A stretch of 64,000 bases of DNA. Source: an uncultured Prevotellaceae bacterium (GTDB lineage Bacteria; Bacteroidota; Bacteroidia; Bacteroidales; Bacteroidaceae). Position 1 is the stretch's first letter. Every line of letters starts with the position of its first letter. This document shows, piece by piece, positions 33,698-42,500 of this stretch. Made by a program: the position numbers and the translations under genes. The stretch is from assembly GCA_902764705.1 (NCBI GenBank), contig CACWWZ010000018.1, positions 1-64,000 of the forward strand. The letters are read 5' to 3'. The notes below the pieces were generated by a model. The model saw nothing but the letters and a program-made list of their open reading frames with translations, made no database searches and was not told the DNA's origin.

Positions 33698-34447
33698 ATG
33701 AAACGATTATTTGCTACACTGACTATCATCTTCATCTGTTCGCTGGCCGCTGTTGCACAGACAGACCGCCGCGTGCAGAACAGACCATATATCGACCTGC
33801 GACCGATGCACTTCGGCATACTGGTAGGCCTGAATATGCAGGATATTGAGTTTGAAAACGTAGGGCCGCAGACCATCACCTATGAGGACGGAAGCGTGCA
33901 CGAAGAACTGATTCTGTGCGACGCCGACAAGTGGAATCCCGGATTTACCGTAGGTGTGCTTGCGGAATGGCGACTCAGCGACCATTTCACGCTTCGTTTC
34001 ACCCCCCAGATGAACTTCGGAGCGAAACACCTGACATTTATCAACACCAAACAGGTGGATGCCGAGGGCAGACCCTTTACCCAGACGCAGGATCTGAAGA
34101 ACACCTATGTCTCACTGCCTTTCGACCTGAAGTTTGCTGCTCCGCGCTGGAACAACCACCGCCCGTACATCATGGCCGGCGTGAATCCTGTGATGAACCT
34201 GACTGGCGGCGATTCCGACATTATACGCCTCAACCGCTATAACACGATGTTAGAGGTAGGACTGGGCTGCGACTTCTATCTGCCGTTCTTCAAGCTGATT
34301 CCTGAATTGAAGTTCTGCTTCGGTCTGGGCAATGTGCTGGACACAAACCACAAAAACGAACTGCGCGATGACAACCTCAAGGCCTATGCAGGCAGTGTCA
34401 GCAGCGCGCAGTCGAAAATGATAGTTCTGACGTTCTACTTCGAATAG
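33698..34447 (+). CDS. PorT-family outer-membrane beta-barrel protein
   Basis: A 249-residue exported protein: signal peptide KRLFATLTIIFICSLAAVAQ, then alternating amphipathic strands ending in aromatic residues (LTFYFE at the C-terminus), as expected for a small outer-membrane barrel. The segment LRPMHFGILVGLNMQDIEF and the PYIMAGVNPVMNL and LEVGLGCDFYLPF strands fit PorT, which in Porphyromonas gingivalis is needed for type IX secretion. This links it to the C-terminal tails on secreted proteins in this window, though PorT-like barrels also occur in species without complete type IX systems. No ordinary -7 box was seen. Confidence 0.7.
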   Translation: MKRLFATLTIIFICSLAAVAQTDRRVQNRPYIDLRPMHFGILVGLNMQDIEFENVGPQTITYEDGSVHEELILCDADKWNPGFTVGVLAEWRLSDHFTLRFTPQMNFGAKHLTFINTKQVDAEGRPFTQTQDLKNTYVSLPFDLKFAAPRWNNHRPYIMAGVNPVMNLTGGDSDIIRLNRYNTMLEVGLGCDFYLPFFKLIPELKFCFGLGNVLDTNHKNELRDDNLKAYAGSVSSAQSKMIVLTFYFE

Positions 34448-34487
34448 ATCTCGAAATATCGAAATGCCGAAATATCGATATATCGAA
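34448..34487. repeat. Period-8 array between convergent genes
   Basis: Units ATCTCGAA, ATATCGAA, ATGCCGAA, ATATCGAT, ATATCGAA, filling the gap between the PorT-like stop and the phosphatase stop. Confidence 0.75.
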
Positions 34488-34489
34488 GT

Positions 34490-35329
34490 TTACTTTAAAT
34501 CCACGACAATTCTTCCTACGAAGATGGCGGCTTTACCGTTCTGATCGACGGGAACAGGTTTGCCATCGAGGTTGTTTTCGTATTGTAGCTCTTCCATATA
34601 GGTGTGGGTATGACCGCCCAGCACCAGGTCGATGTTACGCGAACCCTTAATCATGTATTGGTCATCCTCACCGCGGCCACTGTTCCAACCTAAATGCGAG
34701 ATACAAATCACCATGTCGCACTTCTTTTCCTGTTTCAGCATAGTGGCAGTTTCGAGAGCCACCTTTGCCGGGTCAAGATACTTCACACCAGGGCAGTTCT
34801 TATCGCTCACAAGTCCTTTTAATTTGGGACTTACGGCAAACACGCCAATCTTCAACCCATTGCGCTTGATGATAATCCAAGGTTTGGTAACTCCCTCCAT
34901 GACCGTTCCCGTAAAGTCGTAATTGGAACTGAGAATAGGGAAGTTGGCTTTCTTGAACTTCTCAGCCATATTGTCCATTCCGAAGTCAAACTCATGGTTT
35001 CCGATGGTTGACGCATCGATGCCCATCTGGTTCATCAGGCCAATCTCCACATCGCCCTTGAACATGGTAAAATAGGCCGAGCCTTGCCAGAAGTCACCCG
35101 AATCAAAGTATAGCAAGTCAGGATTCTTCTGGCGCTCTTCCTTCAACATGGCGATGCGACGGAGGAAGCCTCCCCTACCCGCCTTCATCGTGTCGGGCAA
35201 CTGTGAGCTAATCGGGAAAATCTGCGAATGGGTATCATTTGTGTGCAAAATCACCAACTGCTTCTGCTTCTTGGCTTGTCCAGCCAAGGATACCATCATC
35301 ATCAATATGAAGCAAATAATTCTAATCAT
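34490..35329 (-). CDS. Exported 5'-nucleotidase-type metallophosphatase (catalytic half)
   Basis: A 279-residue protein with a signal peptide (MIRIICFILMMMVSLAGQA). Calcineurin-like metallophosphatase motifs are all present: LHTNDTHSQI, DSGDFWQGS, TIGNHEFDFG, CISHLGWNS and LVLGGHTHTY, giving a two-metal site. It corresponds to the N-terminal catalytic domain of UshA/NutA-like enzymes that dephosphorylate nucleotides. The substrate-binding C-terminal domain is in the next upstream gene (35357-36121), transcribed just before it, so the enzyme is split into two proteins, a frequent arrangement in Bacteroidales. Confidence 0.9.
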   Translation of the reverse strand: MIRIICFILMMMVSLAGQAKKQKQLVILHTNDTHSQIFPISSQLPDTMKAGRGGFLRRIAMLKEERQKNPDLLYFDSGDFWQGSAYFTMFKGDVEIGLMNQMGIDASTIGNHEFDFGMDNMAEKFKKANFPILSSNYDFTGTVMEGVTKPWIIIKRNGLKIGVFAVSPKLKGLVSDKNCPGVKYLDPAKVALETATMLKQEKKCDMVICISHLGWNSGRGEDDQYMIKGSRNIDLVLGGHTHTYMEELQYENNLDGKPVPVDQNGKAAIFVGRIVVDLK

Positions 35330-35364
35330 AATTACTAATTTCTAATTTCTCATTACTCATTTAA
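35323..35364. repeat. Period-7 array joining the two 5'-nucleotidase genes
   Basis: Units TAATCAT, AATTACT, AATTTCT, AATTTCT, CATTACT, CATTTAA. It contains both the stop of the upstream gene (35357-35359) and the start codon of the downstream gene (35327-35329). Confidence 0.8.
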
Positions 35365-36121
35365 CAATCACTCTCCCCTCGATTTCCGAGTCAACCACTT
35401 TACCCTGCTTCTGCATGTCGCGGAAGTAGTTCATGATAATGAAGCGGGTATTATTGCTGGCATCCTTGGGTGAATTGATGTCGGTGCCCTTCTTGAAAGC
35501 CTCCATCTTGTCAGTACCGCCCAGCAGATAGTCAATGGTCGTAACGCGATAGCTGCGAGCAGGGTCAACAGGCTCGCCATTGACTGTCGCGCTGACCAGT
35601 TTGCGGTTTTGAATCACCATTCGCACCGAATGGCTCAAGCCCTCACCGCCAACGGCAGCAATCTGTCCAAACAGTTCGAGCAGCGCATCGCCAGACATGG
35701 TGACGAAGGCAATTTTGTTCTCGAAGGGAGCTATATCGAGCACGTCACCATAAGTGATTTCACCCTTGGGCAAATCGGCACGGACACCGCCCATGTTGTA
35801 AAGGCCCAAATCAGGCTGCTCATTATAGTCCTTTGCCGCCCATACCAGGATGTCTGCCAGCAGATTGGACAATGTACCTTCCGGACGCTTGGCCGTCATA
35901 TACTTGGCCGAACGTCCGACGACAGGGCCCATTACGCTGTCAACGATGTGCTTGTAAGGAGCCAAAAACGCTGTGACCTGAGCATCCGTCTGTATGTCAT
36001 AACGGCTGTCGACCAAGATCCTGCTGCGCTGCATACCTGCTACTTCATAATGCGAACGACACGCACTAACAGCCATCATCAAGACGGCTAAAAAAGCAAT
36101 AAAAGTAGAGTTCCTCTTCAT
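35357..36121 (-). CDS. Lipoprotein with 5'-nucleotidase C-terminal domain
   Basis: A 254-residue lipoprotein; the signal peptide ends in the lipobox AVSAC. The body matches the 5'-nucleotidase substrate-binding domain: LSNLLADILVWAAKDY, LGLYNMGGVRADLPKGEITYGDVLDIAPF with the Asn and Arg expected near the base-binding site, and YRVTTIDYLLGGTDKME. It pairs with the downstream metallophosphatase half. A -7 box (CAAATTTA, 36142-36149) precedes it. Confidence 0.88.
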   Translation of the reverse strand: MKRNSTFIAFLAVLMMAVSACRSHYEVAGMQRSRILVDSRYDIQTDAQVTAFLAPYKHIVDSVMGPVVGRSAKYMTAKRPEGTLSNLLADILVWAAKDYNEQPDLGLYNMGGVRADLPKGEITYGDVLDIAPFENKIAFVTMSGDALLELFGQIAAVGGEGLSHSVRMVIQNRKLVSATVNGEPVDPARSYRVTTIDYLLGGTDKMEAFKKGTDINSPKDASNNTRFIIMNYFRDMQKQGKVVDSEIEGRVIVK

Positions 36122-36186
36122 AATATTCTAGTTTTATGCTGCAAATTTACAAAAAAAAGGTAAAAAAAGAGTATACGGAAGCAAAT

Positions 36187-36214
36187 TTTTCACTTTTCTC
36201 TTTTCACTTTTCAC
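36187..36214. repeat. Period-7 array upstream of rplS
   Basis: Units TTTTCAC, TTTTCTC, TTTTCAC, TTTTCAC, ending 9 nt before the rplS -7 box. Confidence 0.7.
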
Positions 36215-36223
36215 TTTTTTTTG

Positions 36224-36231
36224 TACCTTTG
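36224..36231 (+). promoter_or_regulatory. -7 element of rplS with a long leader
   Basis: TACCTTTG, followed by a leader of about 90 nt containing GGCGTAACCGATGGAGGG and GTTGCCCGTC. Such leaders can carry autoregulatory structures, but no known family was recognised. Confidence 0.6.
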
Positions 36232-36327
36232 CACCCGCTTTTCGGCGTAACCGATGGAGGGAAGTAACGAGTTGCCCGTCTATGTTGCGTTGGAACGATA
36301 CAACAACATTATTATTTTATAGTAACA

Positions 36328-36542
36328 ATGGATTTAATTAAAGTTGCTGAAGAAGCATTTGCAACCGGCAAAAAGTTCCCAGAGTTCAAGGCTGGTGACA
36401 CTATCACTGTCGCTTACAAAATTATAGCATCGAGGTGAACAAGGTTGGTAAGGTTCGTCGCGCTAAGCTTTACTATCTGCGCAAGCTCACTGGTAAAGCT
36501 GCCCGTATTAAGGAGAAGCGCAGCGGTATCACTAAGGAGTAA
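36328..36542 (+). pseudogene. rplS: 50S ribosomal protein L19 gene with internal deletion
   Basis: The first 32 codons encode MDLIKVAEEAFATGKK, then [16 protein letters not shown], the N-terminus of L19. After ATT (near 36424-36428) the frame breaks. Another frame continues with [20 protein letters not shown] and ends [12 protein letters not shown] and TAA, the L19 C-terminus. The central part of L19, with the IQLYRGVVI-type core and the GVERIFP motif of the family, is missing: about 148-151 nt, not a multiple of three. L19 sits at the 30S-50S interface and is normally conserved and close to essential. A functional genome should not lose it unless another copy exists, so an assembly deletion is likely. 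A terminator (36554-36592) follows. Confidence 0.85.
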
Positions 36543-36553
36543 TTCTACCGACA

Positions 36554-36592
36554 TAAAAAGAGACACTTCATTTCTGAGGTGTCTCTTTTTTC
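36554..36592 (+). terminator. Terminator after rplS
   Basis: AAAAAGAGACACTTCA / TGAGGTGTCTCTTTTTT hairpin with a T run. Confidence 0.88.
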
Positions 36593-36934
36593 GTTTTGCA
36601 CTTAGCGGAGAACACCCGATGAGCCGTCGGATGTGAGTTCAAAGGGGTCGTCAAGGAACCCTAGAGCATCGCCCGAGCCTCCATAAGAACGTGAATGCCA
36701 TCTACGCTTCCTCGTTCCAGGGTGTTGCCGATGGCAAAAACGCTCAGTTGTATGTTTTTGCCGCCGGTGCCCAAGCCGGAGAAGGCGATTTGACGATCAA
36801 CGACAATCTCTATACTGATATCTGGAAAGGAACCAGCCAGTCGGTCGATGTTTTTGAAACCTCTGTCGAACCTGGCGACCTCGCCGTTCAATTTTTTTGT
36901 GTATTTTTAGCTCCATCCGATATATTTCCCCGTC
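36593..36934. other. Stretch with two gene remnants on opposite strands
   Basis: On the minus strand about 28 in-frame codons end at a stop near 36602 and read GGSGDALGFLDDPFELTSDG then SSGVLR, like the C-terminus of a real protein, but the frame degenerates upstream near 36690. On the plus strand 36691-36900 reads AIYASSFQGVADGKNAQLYVF, then AGAQAGEGDLTINDNLYTD, also protein-like, but with no convincing start or end. Neither was recognised. The mosaic suggests remnants brought together by deletion. Confidence 0.4.
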
Positions 36935-39553
36935 TTACTTAATGGCAATCTTTCTTCCGTTACGGATATAGACGCCCTTCTTCGCTGGTTTGTCGGTGAG
37001 ACGGCGGCCTGACAGGTCGTACCATCCGTCAGAGGCCTGACTGCGTAGCGTAGAAGGCACTTTAATGGATGTCACGCCACTGTCGATGACTGTATTGATA
37101 TTCTCCAGGGGCGTCTCGCCTTCGGCACACATATAGGAATAGAAGGGAGGCAGATACTGTTCGTTGGCCATCCAGGGAGCGCTGAAGGCCGTCATCTGCC
37201 AGCTGAAGTCGTCCTGCATGATATAGGCCTGCTTCTCGATACCCTCTGCATGTGTCAGTCCGGTGATGGTGCCAAACAGCTTGAAACTGCCCTTTTCCAC
37301 CGTCTCAATGGGGTGGCTCGTGTCGATTACGACATCCGTGACACTCAAGTTGAGAACGGTTTCCAATGCCCCCTCGGCCCTGCGACCGAACGACGGTGCC
37401 AACAGGTCTTCCTCGGCTACCAGTATATACGGTTTGTATGCCTGGAGCGGATTATCCTCGCTTTCAACGAAGTGCGCCTGTCCTTCTCCGTCGGAAACCA
37501 GTTCAAAAGCCTTCATACCCTCGGGTATTGGGGTCTCGAAAGGGAAACATACTGAGGTGTACTGCGAAATCGTACGCTCATAGATAATCACTTCAGCAGT
37601 GACGGGGATGGGCAGGGTAAGATTGCCCACATCCGTCAGATTCATCTCTGCACACGTTCCGTCGCCATTGACCACGTTTGTCACGTCGTCCGATGTGCTG
37701 ACACCCTCGGGCAGCACCACTACGGCACTGCTGGGCATGTTGTCGAAGGCCTCGGAAGCGACCTCCGTCACGGTGTATTCCTCACCGTCACTACCAGTCA
37801 CTATCGTGGGAATATCCAAGAATCCGTCTTCATTCAGGGGGATGTCGGAGTCTTCAGAGAAGGTATCCTCGGGCAAATCAGTAATCTGCACCGACACCTC
37901 GCCCTCGTCATTCTCCTGGATATATCCCGACACGGCATCACCGTTCTCATCCGTCAGTGTCGGCGAAATGGTCAGCAGGCCGTCGACGTGAATCACCTGG
38001 TAGTTTTCCGCTGCGCCGCCAGTGACCTGAATCGCGTAAAAGCCTATTTCGCTATCCGCAGTAGCATTTGTCGTTACCGTGGGCTGCTCAGTTAGAACTG
38101 CCTCAGAGTCACCTTCGACAAAACCCTTATAGCTCACCGTCAGCTCAGGAATAGGACTACCCACATAGATTGTCACGCTATCAGCCGCAATGGTCAGCGG
38201 GGCCAAATCAATGGTTACCACGACCGACGCGGGGGGAATGTCCTCGTGGTTCTGGTCGCCGACCACACGATAGTACACCGTATAGTTCTGTGGTATCGAC
38301 CCCTCGGGGATGGCCGGTGCATACGATATGCCATCCATGCTATACTGCACCTCACCGCCGTCGGCTGTTCCTGCGTTCACCAGTTGCTGCAGACTTCCGG
38401 TGTAGGTCAGCACGCGTGGTGTCGGTGCCGTAAACACCGGCTCGCCGTCGCGTCCTATTCGTGCGTTCACCGTAGCAGCAGCGACATCGGTATGGTTCAT
38501 GTCACCGGTGACACGATAATATACCGTATACGCCTGTGCATTCGTCGCCGTCGGAATATCGGGGCTGAAGCTCTCGTTGTCAAGGCTGTACTCCATCGTA
38601 CCGCCCGCTGCCGTTCCCGCGACAATCAGAGCCTGGGGCTGTCCCGACCAGGTCAGCACCAGTGCCTCTGGCACCGCTGTGACGACCGACGGCACCTTGT
38701 CGATGGTTACCTCCAGCGTCTCGGCAGCAATGTCATAATGGTTCTTGTCACCGGCCACACGGTAGTACACCGTGTACGTCCCGGCATCCGTCGCCATGGG
38801 GTTCTCCGGTGCAAACTGTTCACCATCCAGACTGTATTGCATCTCACCGCCGACGCACATTCCCACCTTGACGAGTTTCTGCGCACTGCCGGTATAGGAC
38901 AATGTCTTGGCCGTAGGAGCCTTCTTCAGCGTCGAGGCCGTCTTCTCAATGGTAAATGTGATGGTCACCATGCCCTGATAAGTACTCAGTCCCGTCACCA
39001 CGATAGAGGCCGTTCCGGCATCGGTCTGGTTCTGGTATTCCAGGCGGTAGTCACTGTCTGCCGTCAGCCCTGCCACGGTCACTGCCGGTTCCTTGGGCGT
39101 GCCGTCATACTCATAACGGTCTTCCAAAGTCACTGCAACCATCTCGCGTGTCAGGACGGTCCGCGGCCACCCTTCGGCAGTTACCTTCAGCCCGTAAGCG
39201 GCAGAAGGCATATTGAAAGTATAGCTACGCGGCAGACTCAGGTCGTCAGGATCATCGCCGCTGAGTGCTATCGGTTCGCCGACGCCAGGTCCGTCAGCCC
39301 TGCGGGGAGCCTGCCCCACGCCGCCGTCCATGGTCTTCACCACGCTGATGTCGTCGCGCGAAATGTAGTAACCCTCTGCCGGCTCCACCAGCAGCATGCA
39401 GATTCCCGCACTGTCGGTGGCAGTCACTGTAGCATGGGTGGCGTTCACCACGGTCTCGCCGGCGTTCACCACGGTCTCGCCGGCATTCGCCCTGACGGTC
39501 CATACCGTCAGTATCAGAGCTGTCACACATATATATCTGAATAGCTGTCTCAT
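36935..39553 (-). CDS. Secreted surface protein with MBG-like repeats and C-terminal sorting-type tail
   Basis: An 872-residue exported protein, last gene of the three-gene surface operon (17 nt after the GLUG gene). After a signal peptide (LFRYICVTALILTVWTVRANA) and a duplicated NAGETVV, residues about 45-135 hold a degenerate InlB B-repeat-like part containing GQAPRR, as in the two operon partners. Then come at least three repeats of about 85 residues, each with a YSLDxExFxP-type core, AxxYTVYYRV and GDxNHxDI. These resemble MBG/Ig-like beta-sandwich modules. A further MBG-type domain (APLTIAADSVTIYVGSPIP, near 490) follows. The rest is a Leu-poor beta-rich region with YTSVCFPFETPIPEG, and the tail WYDLSGRRLTDK...GVYIRNGRKIAIK. 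Probable adhesin or matrix protein; ligand unknown. Confidence 0.75.
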   Translation of the reverse strand: MRQLFRYICVTALILTVWTVRANAGETVVNAGETVVNATHATVTATDSAGICMLLVEPAEGYYISRDDISVVKTMDGGVGQAPRRADGPGVGEPIALSGDDPDDLSLPRSYTFNMPSAAYGLKVTAEGWPRTVLTREMVAVTLEDRYEYDGTPKEPAVTVAGLTADSDYRLEYQNQTDAGTASIVVTGLSTYQGMVTITFTIEKTASTLKKAPTAKTLSYTGSAQKLVKVGMCVGGEMQYSLDGEQFAPENPMATDAGTYTVYYRVAGDKNHYDIAAETLEVTIDKVPSVVTAVPEALVLTWSGQPQALIVAGTAAGGTMEYSLDNESFSPDIPTATNAQAYTVYYRVTGDMNHTDVAAATVNARIGRDGEPVFTAPTPRVLTYTGSLQQLVNAGTADGGEVQYSMDGISYAPAIPEGSIPQNYTVYYRVVGDQNHEDIPPASVVVTIDLAPLTIAADSVTIYVGSPIPELTVSYKGFVEGDSEAVLTEQPTVTTNATADSEIGFYAIQVTGGAAENYQVIHVDGLLTISPTLTDENGDAVSGYIQENDEGEVSVQITDLPEDTFSEDSDIPLNEDGFLDIPTIVTGSDGEEYTVTEVASEAFDNMPSSAVVVLPEGVSTSDDVTNVVNGDGTCAEMNLTDVGNLTLPIPVTAEVIIYERTISQYTSVCFPFETPIPEGMKAFELVSDGEGQAHFVESEDNPLQAYKPYILVAEEDLLAPSFGRRAEGALETVLNLSVTDVVIDTSHPIETVEKGSFKLFGTITGLTHAEGIEKQAYIMQDDFSWQMTAFSAPWMANEQYLPPFYSYMCAEGETPLENINTVIDSGVTSIKVPSTLRSQASDGWYDLSGRRLTDKPAKKGVYIRNGRKIAIK
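39440..39481. repeat. Perfect 21-nt tandem duplication at a signal-peptide junction
   Basis: Two identical 21-nt copies (39440-39460, 39461-39481) encode the repeated NAGETVV right after the signal peptide of the MBG-repeat protein. Confidence 0.85.
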
Positions 39554-39570
39554 AACAATGCTTCCTTTTT

Positions 39571-42500
39571 TTATTTGATTACTACTTTACGACCACGATA
39601 GATATACAGGCCCTTGCTCGTCGGACGATGGTCGAGGCGGAGTCCGTTCAGCGTGTACCAGGCTTCTTCACCGTAGTTGCCTTCCGTGCCGGCATCCCCT
39701 GAGGTGCCTCCATCAGCGATAGAGTCAATGCCGGTAATACCTAGTCGCGGAGCCGCATTGCCGCCTTCCGCAATTGGCAGATAGCAGCGATTGGCGGGCA
39801 GCACACCTCCTGTCGTCAGCACGAACTCATCCTGATAGAGCACATAGCCGGCCTCGTTGGCCAGCGTCTGCTCATTCAGCGAGCCACGCAGCAGACTGAC
39901 GAAGGACTCCTCGTTGCCCGTATAGACACTCGTATTGAAACCGTTGCGAGGCTTGTCGCTATACAGCAGCACACCGACGTTGGCAGGGATATAGCCTATC
40001 TCCGCTACGCTGACCCCGTCGTCGTCCAGCCCGCTCACCACGTAGACGCTCATGTCGTCCGGCTTCGCCAGACTCTCGCCGGTATAGAATGTTGCCCAGT
40101 GGCGGCTTTCGTTGAAGGTCACGCCCTGGATGATACGCTCGCGGCGATAGTCACGGAATGTGCCGCCCTTCCACAGGAATTCACCGCCGACGTGGCTCAC
40201 CTCACCGCTCAGGTCAAGCTGCTCTTCACTGACGAGAACGCCGTTGGTCACCACGTTCAGGAAGTCGCTGCCTGCATCCCCCGCAAACGGAGCACGCTTG
40301 TTCACCATGACGGTACCCTCGGCCATCGACGTGCAGCCCTCCAGGGCGTCGCCTGCTGCCGAAGCCAGCGTACATCCGTCGAAGGTCAGACCATTCAGGC
40401 CGGTCCAGCCACTGAAGGCCTTCGCACCGATACCCGTCACACCCTCGCTGATTACCAGGCTCTCAATGTCGTCCTTGATGAGATCAGGAGCCATGCCTGC
40501 CGTATAGCTGGCCGTCGCTCCGTTACCCTTCACAGTCATCGTCTTTGTATAGAGGTCATACGCCCACTCCACGTTCTTGCCGCCATTGACGTTAGCCACA
40601 CCGCAATAGCCGCCGGTAGCAGACTTGATGTAGTCGTTGTCGGTGAGTGAACAGCCATATCCGTGGCCCGTATATTCCTTATTGCCGTACTTTCCTACGA
40701 CGGTCATTCCGTTGTAGTAGTTCTCCGAACCTTGGGTGTTCTGGCAATTTCCTGCAATGGCACCGAAATAGTTGGAGTTCGACGTAATGGTGATGTGCTC
40801 GTCCTGTGCAAGGCCCATACCTACGGTGTTGTTGATAATAGAGCCTGTACACACACCAATGAGTCCGCCGACAGATGTAGCGCCAGTGACATTGGCATTG
40901 CTCGAACAGTTGGAAACGTTATTATTGGAGCGCCCGACAAGTCCACCGGCATAGGAACTGACTGTTGTGACTGGTGCTCCAAGATTGTGACAATTCGAGA
41001 TGGACACGGTGCCAACTCCTACCAATGCACCAACATAGCTTCCTGTGCTGGTGAACGAGCAGTTCTTGTCAATAGTGATGTCCTCAAGAAGACGACTAGA
41101 GGCATTGACCCAGCCAAACAGTCCCGTAAAATTACCACCCGATACATGCAAATTCCGGATGGTCACGCCGTTGCCGTCGAAGCTGCCTTGGAATGCATTA
41201 TTCTGAATACCGATAGGCTCGAAGCCTTCGATACCCTCGAAGTCGAACACGGCATTCGCTTCCGCCACCTTAAACCAGGCATTCTTCGTCCACACTACGC
41301 CAGCATTAACGGCCTGGCTCAGCTTCACCATGTCCTGGGCACTCGTCACCAGATACGGGTTATCCTTGCTGTTGGCCTGCGTGGGGTCAAGAAGTCTGAG
41401 CGCAGTCGTATAGGTGCCAGAGACGCCCGTCGGATGTGAAGGCAGGCTAAACGTCCATGGTCCAAGTAACTGCTCCTCGTTGAGGGTCACCGACTGGCTA
41501 TTACCATCATCGTCGAGATACATTACGGTAACACCGGCCAACTTATAGCCCGCATCGGGCTGGCCGGCAAAGGTAAATACCTTCTCATAGAGGTCGTAGC
41601 TCCACGTCAGACCTTTCGCGTTATGTCCGGTGACTGCCGGGAAGTAGCCACCGGTAGCAGACTTGATGTAGCCGTTGTCGGTGAGTGCGCTGCCGTAGCC
41701 GTGGCCATGGTACTCATTTTTACCATACATGCCTACAACCGTCATGCCGTTGTAGTAGTTCTCCACGCCACTGCTATTCTGGCAGAATCCTGCGATGGCT
41801 CCAAACATATTACTGTTCGACGAGACAATGATGCGCTCGCCTTGTGTGAGATCCATACCAACGGTATTGTTCGTGATAGCTCCACTATACACTTCACCCA
41901 CGATTCCACCGACGTAGGCAGAGCCGCTGACATTGGCATTGCTCGAACAGTAATCTATCATACCAACACTTACTCTGCCGACAATTCCACCGACATAAGT
42001 ATTGCTGGATACTACCATTGCACCGGCGTTGTGACAATCGAAAATGGTTATATTGCTACCTGCACCAACAACGCTACCGACAAATTGGCCCGTTCCAGTG
42101 AATGAGCAGCTCTTGTCGATGGTGATGCCTCTAATCTCGTATCTCTGAGCACCGGTGCCTAAAACATATCCAATAAGTCCGATAAGCCTGCCACCATTCA
42201 TCTTCAGATTCTTAATCGTCACGCCGTTGCCGTCGAAGCCACCTTGGAATGTATTACTTTGACCGCCGATAGGTTCGAAGCCCTCAACGCCCTCAAAATC
42301 GAATACGGCATTCGCTTCCGCGACTTTGAACCAGGCACCGACCACCCATGCCGGCTTGGCTTTGACAACCTGTGACAGGGCGACCATGTCCTGAACTGTA
42401 TAAATGAGGTACGGATTCTCCTTGCTGTTAGGCTGCGTAGGATCAAGAAGCGCAAAAGCAGTCTTGTATGTTGCCGAAACAGCCCTCGGGAATGCCGGAA

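Noticed and set aside
36691..36942. A plus-strand gene of 83 codons
   Set aside because: No recognisable family, start directly after a stop codon, and the end runs into the opposing surface-protein gene; kept only as a remnant.
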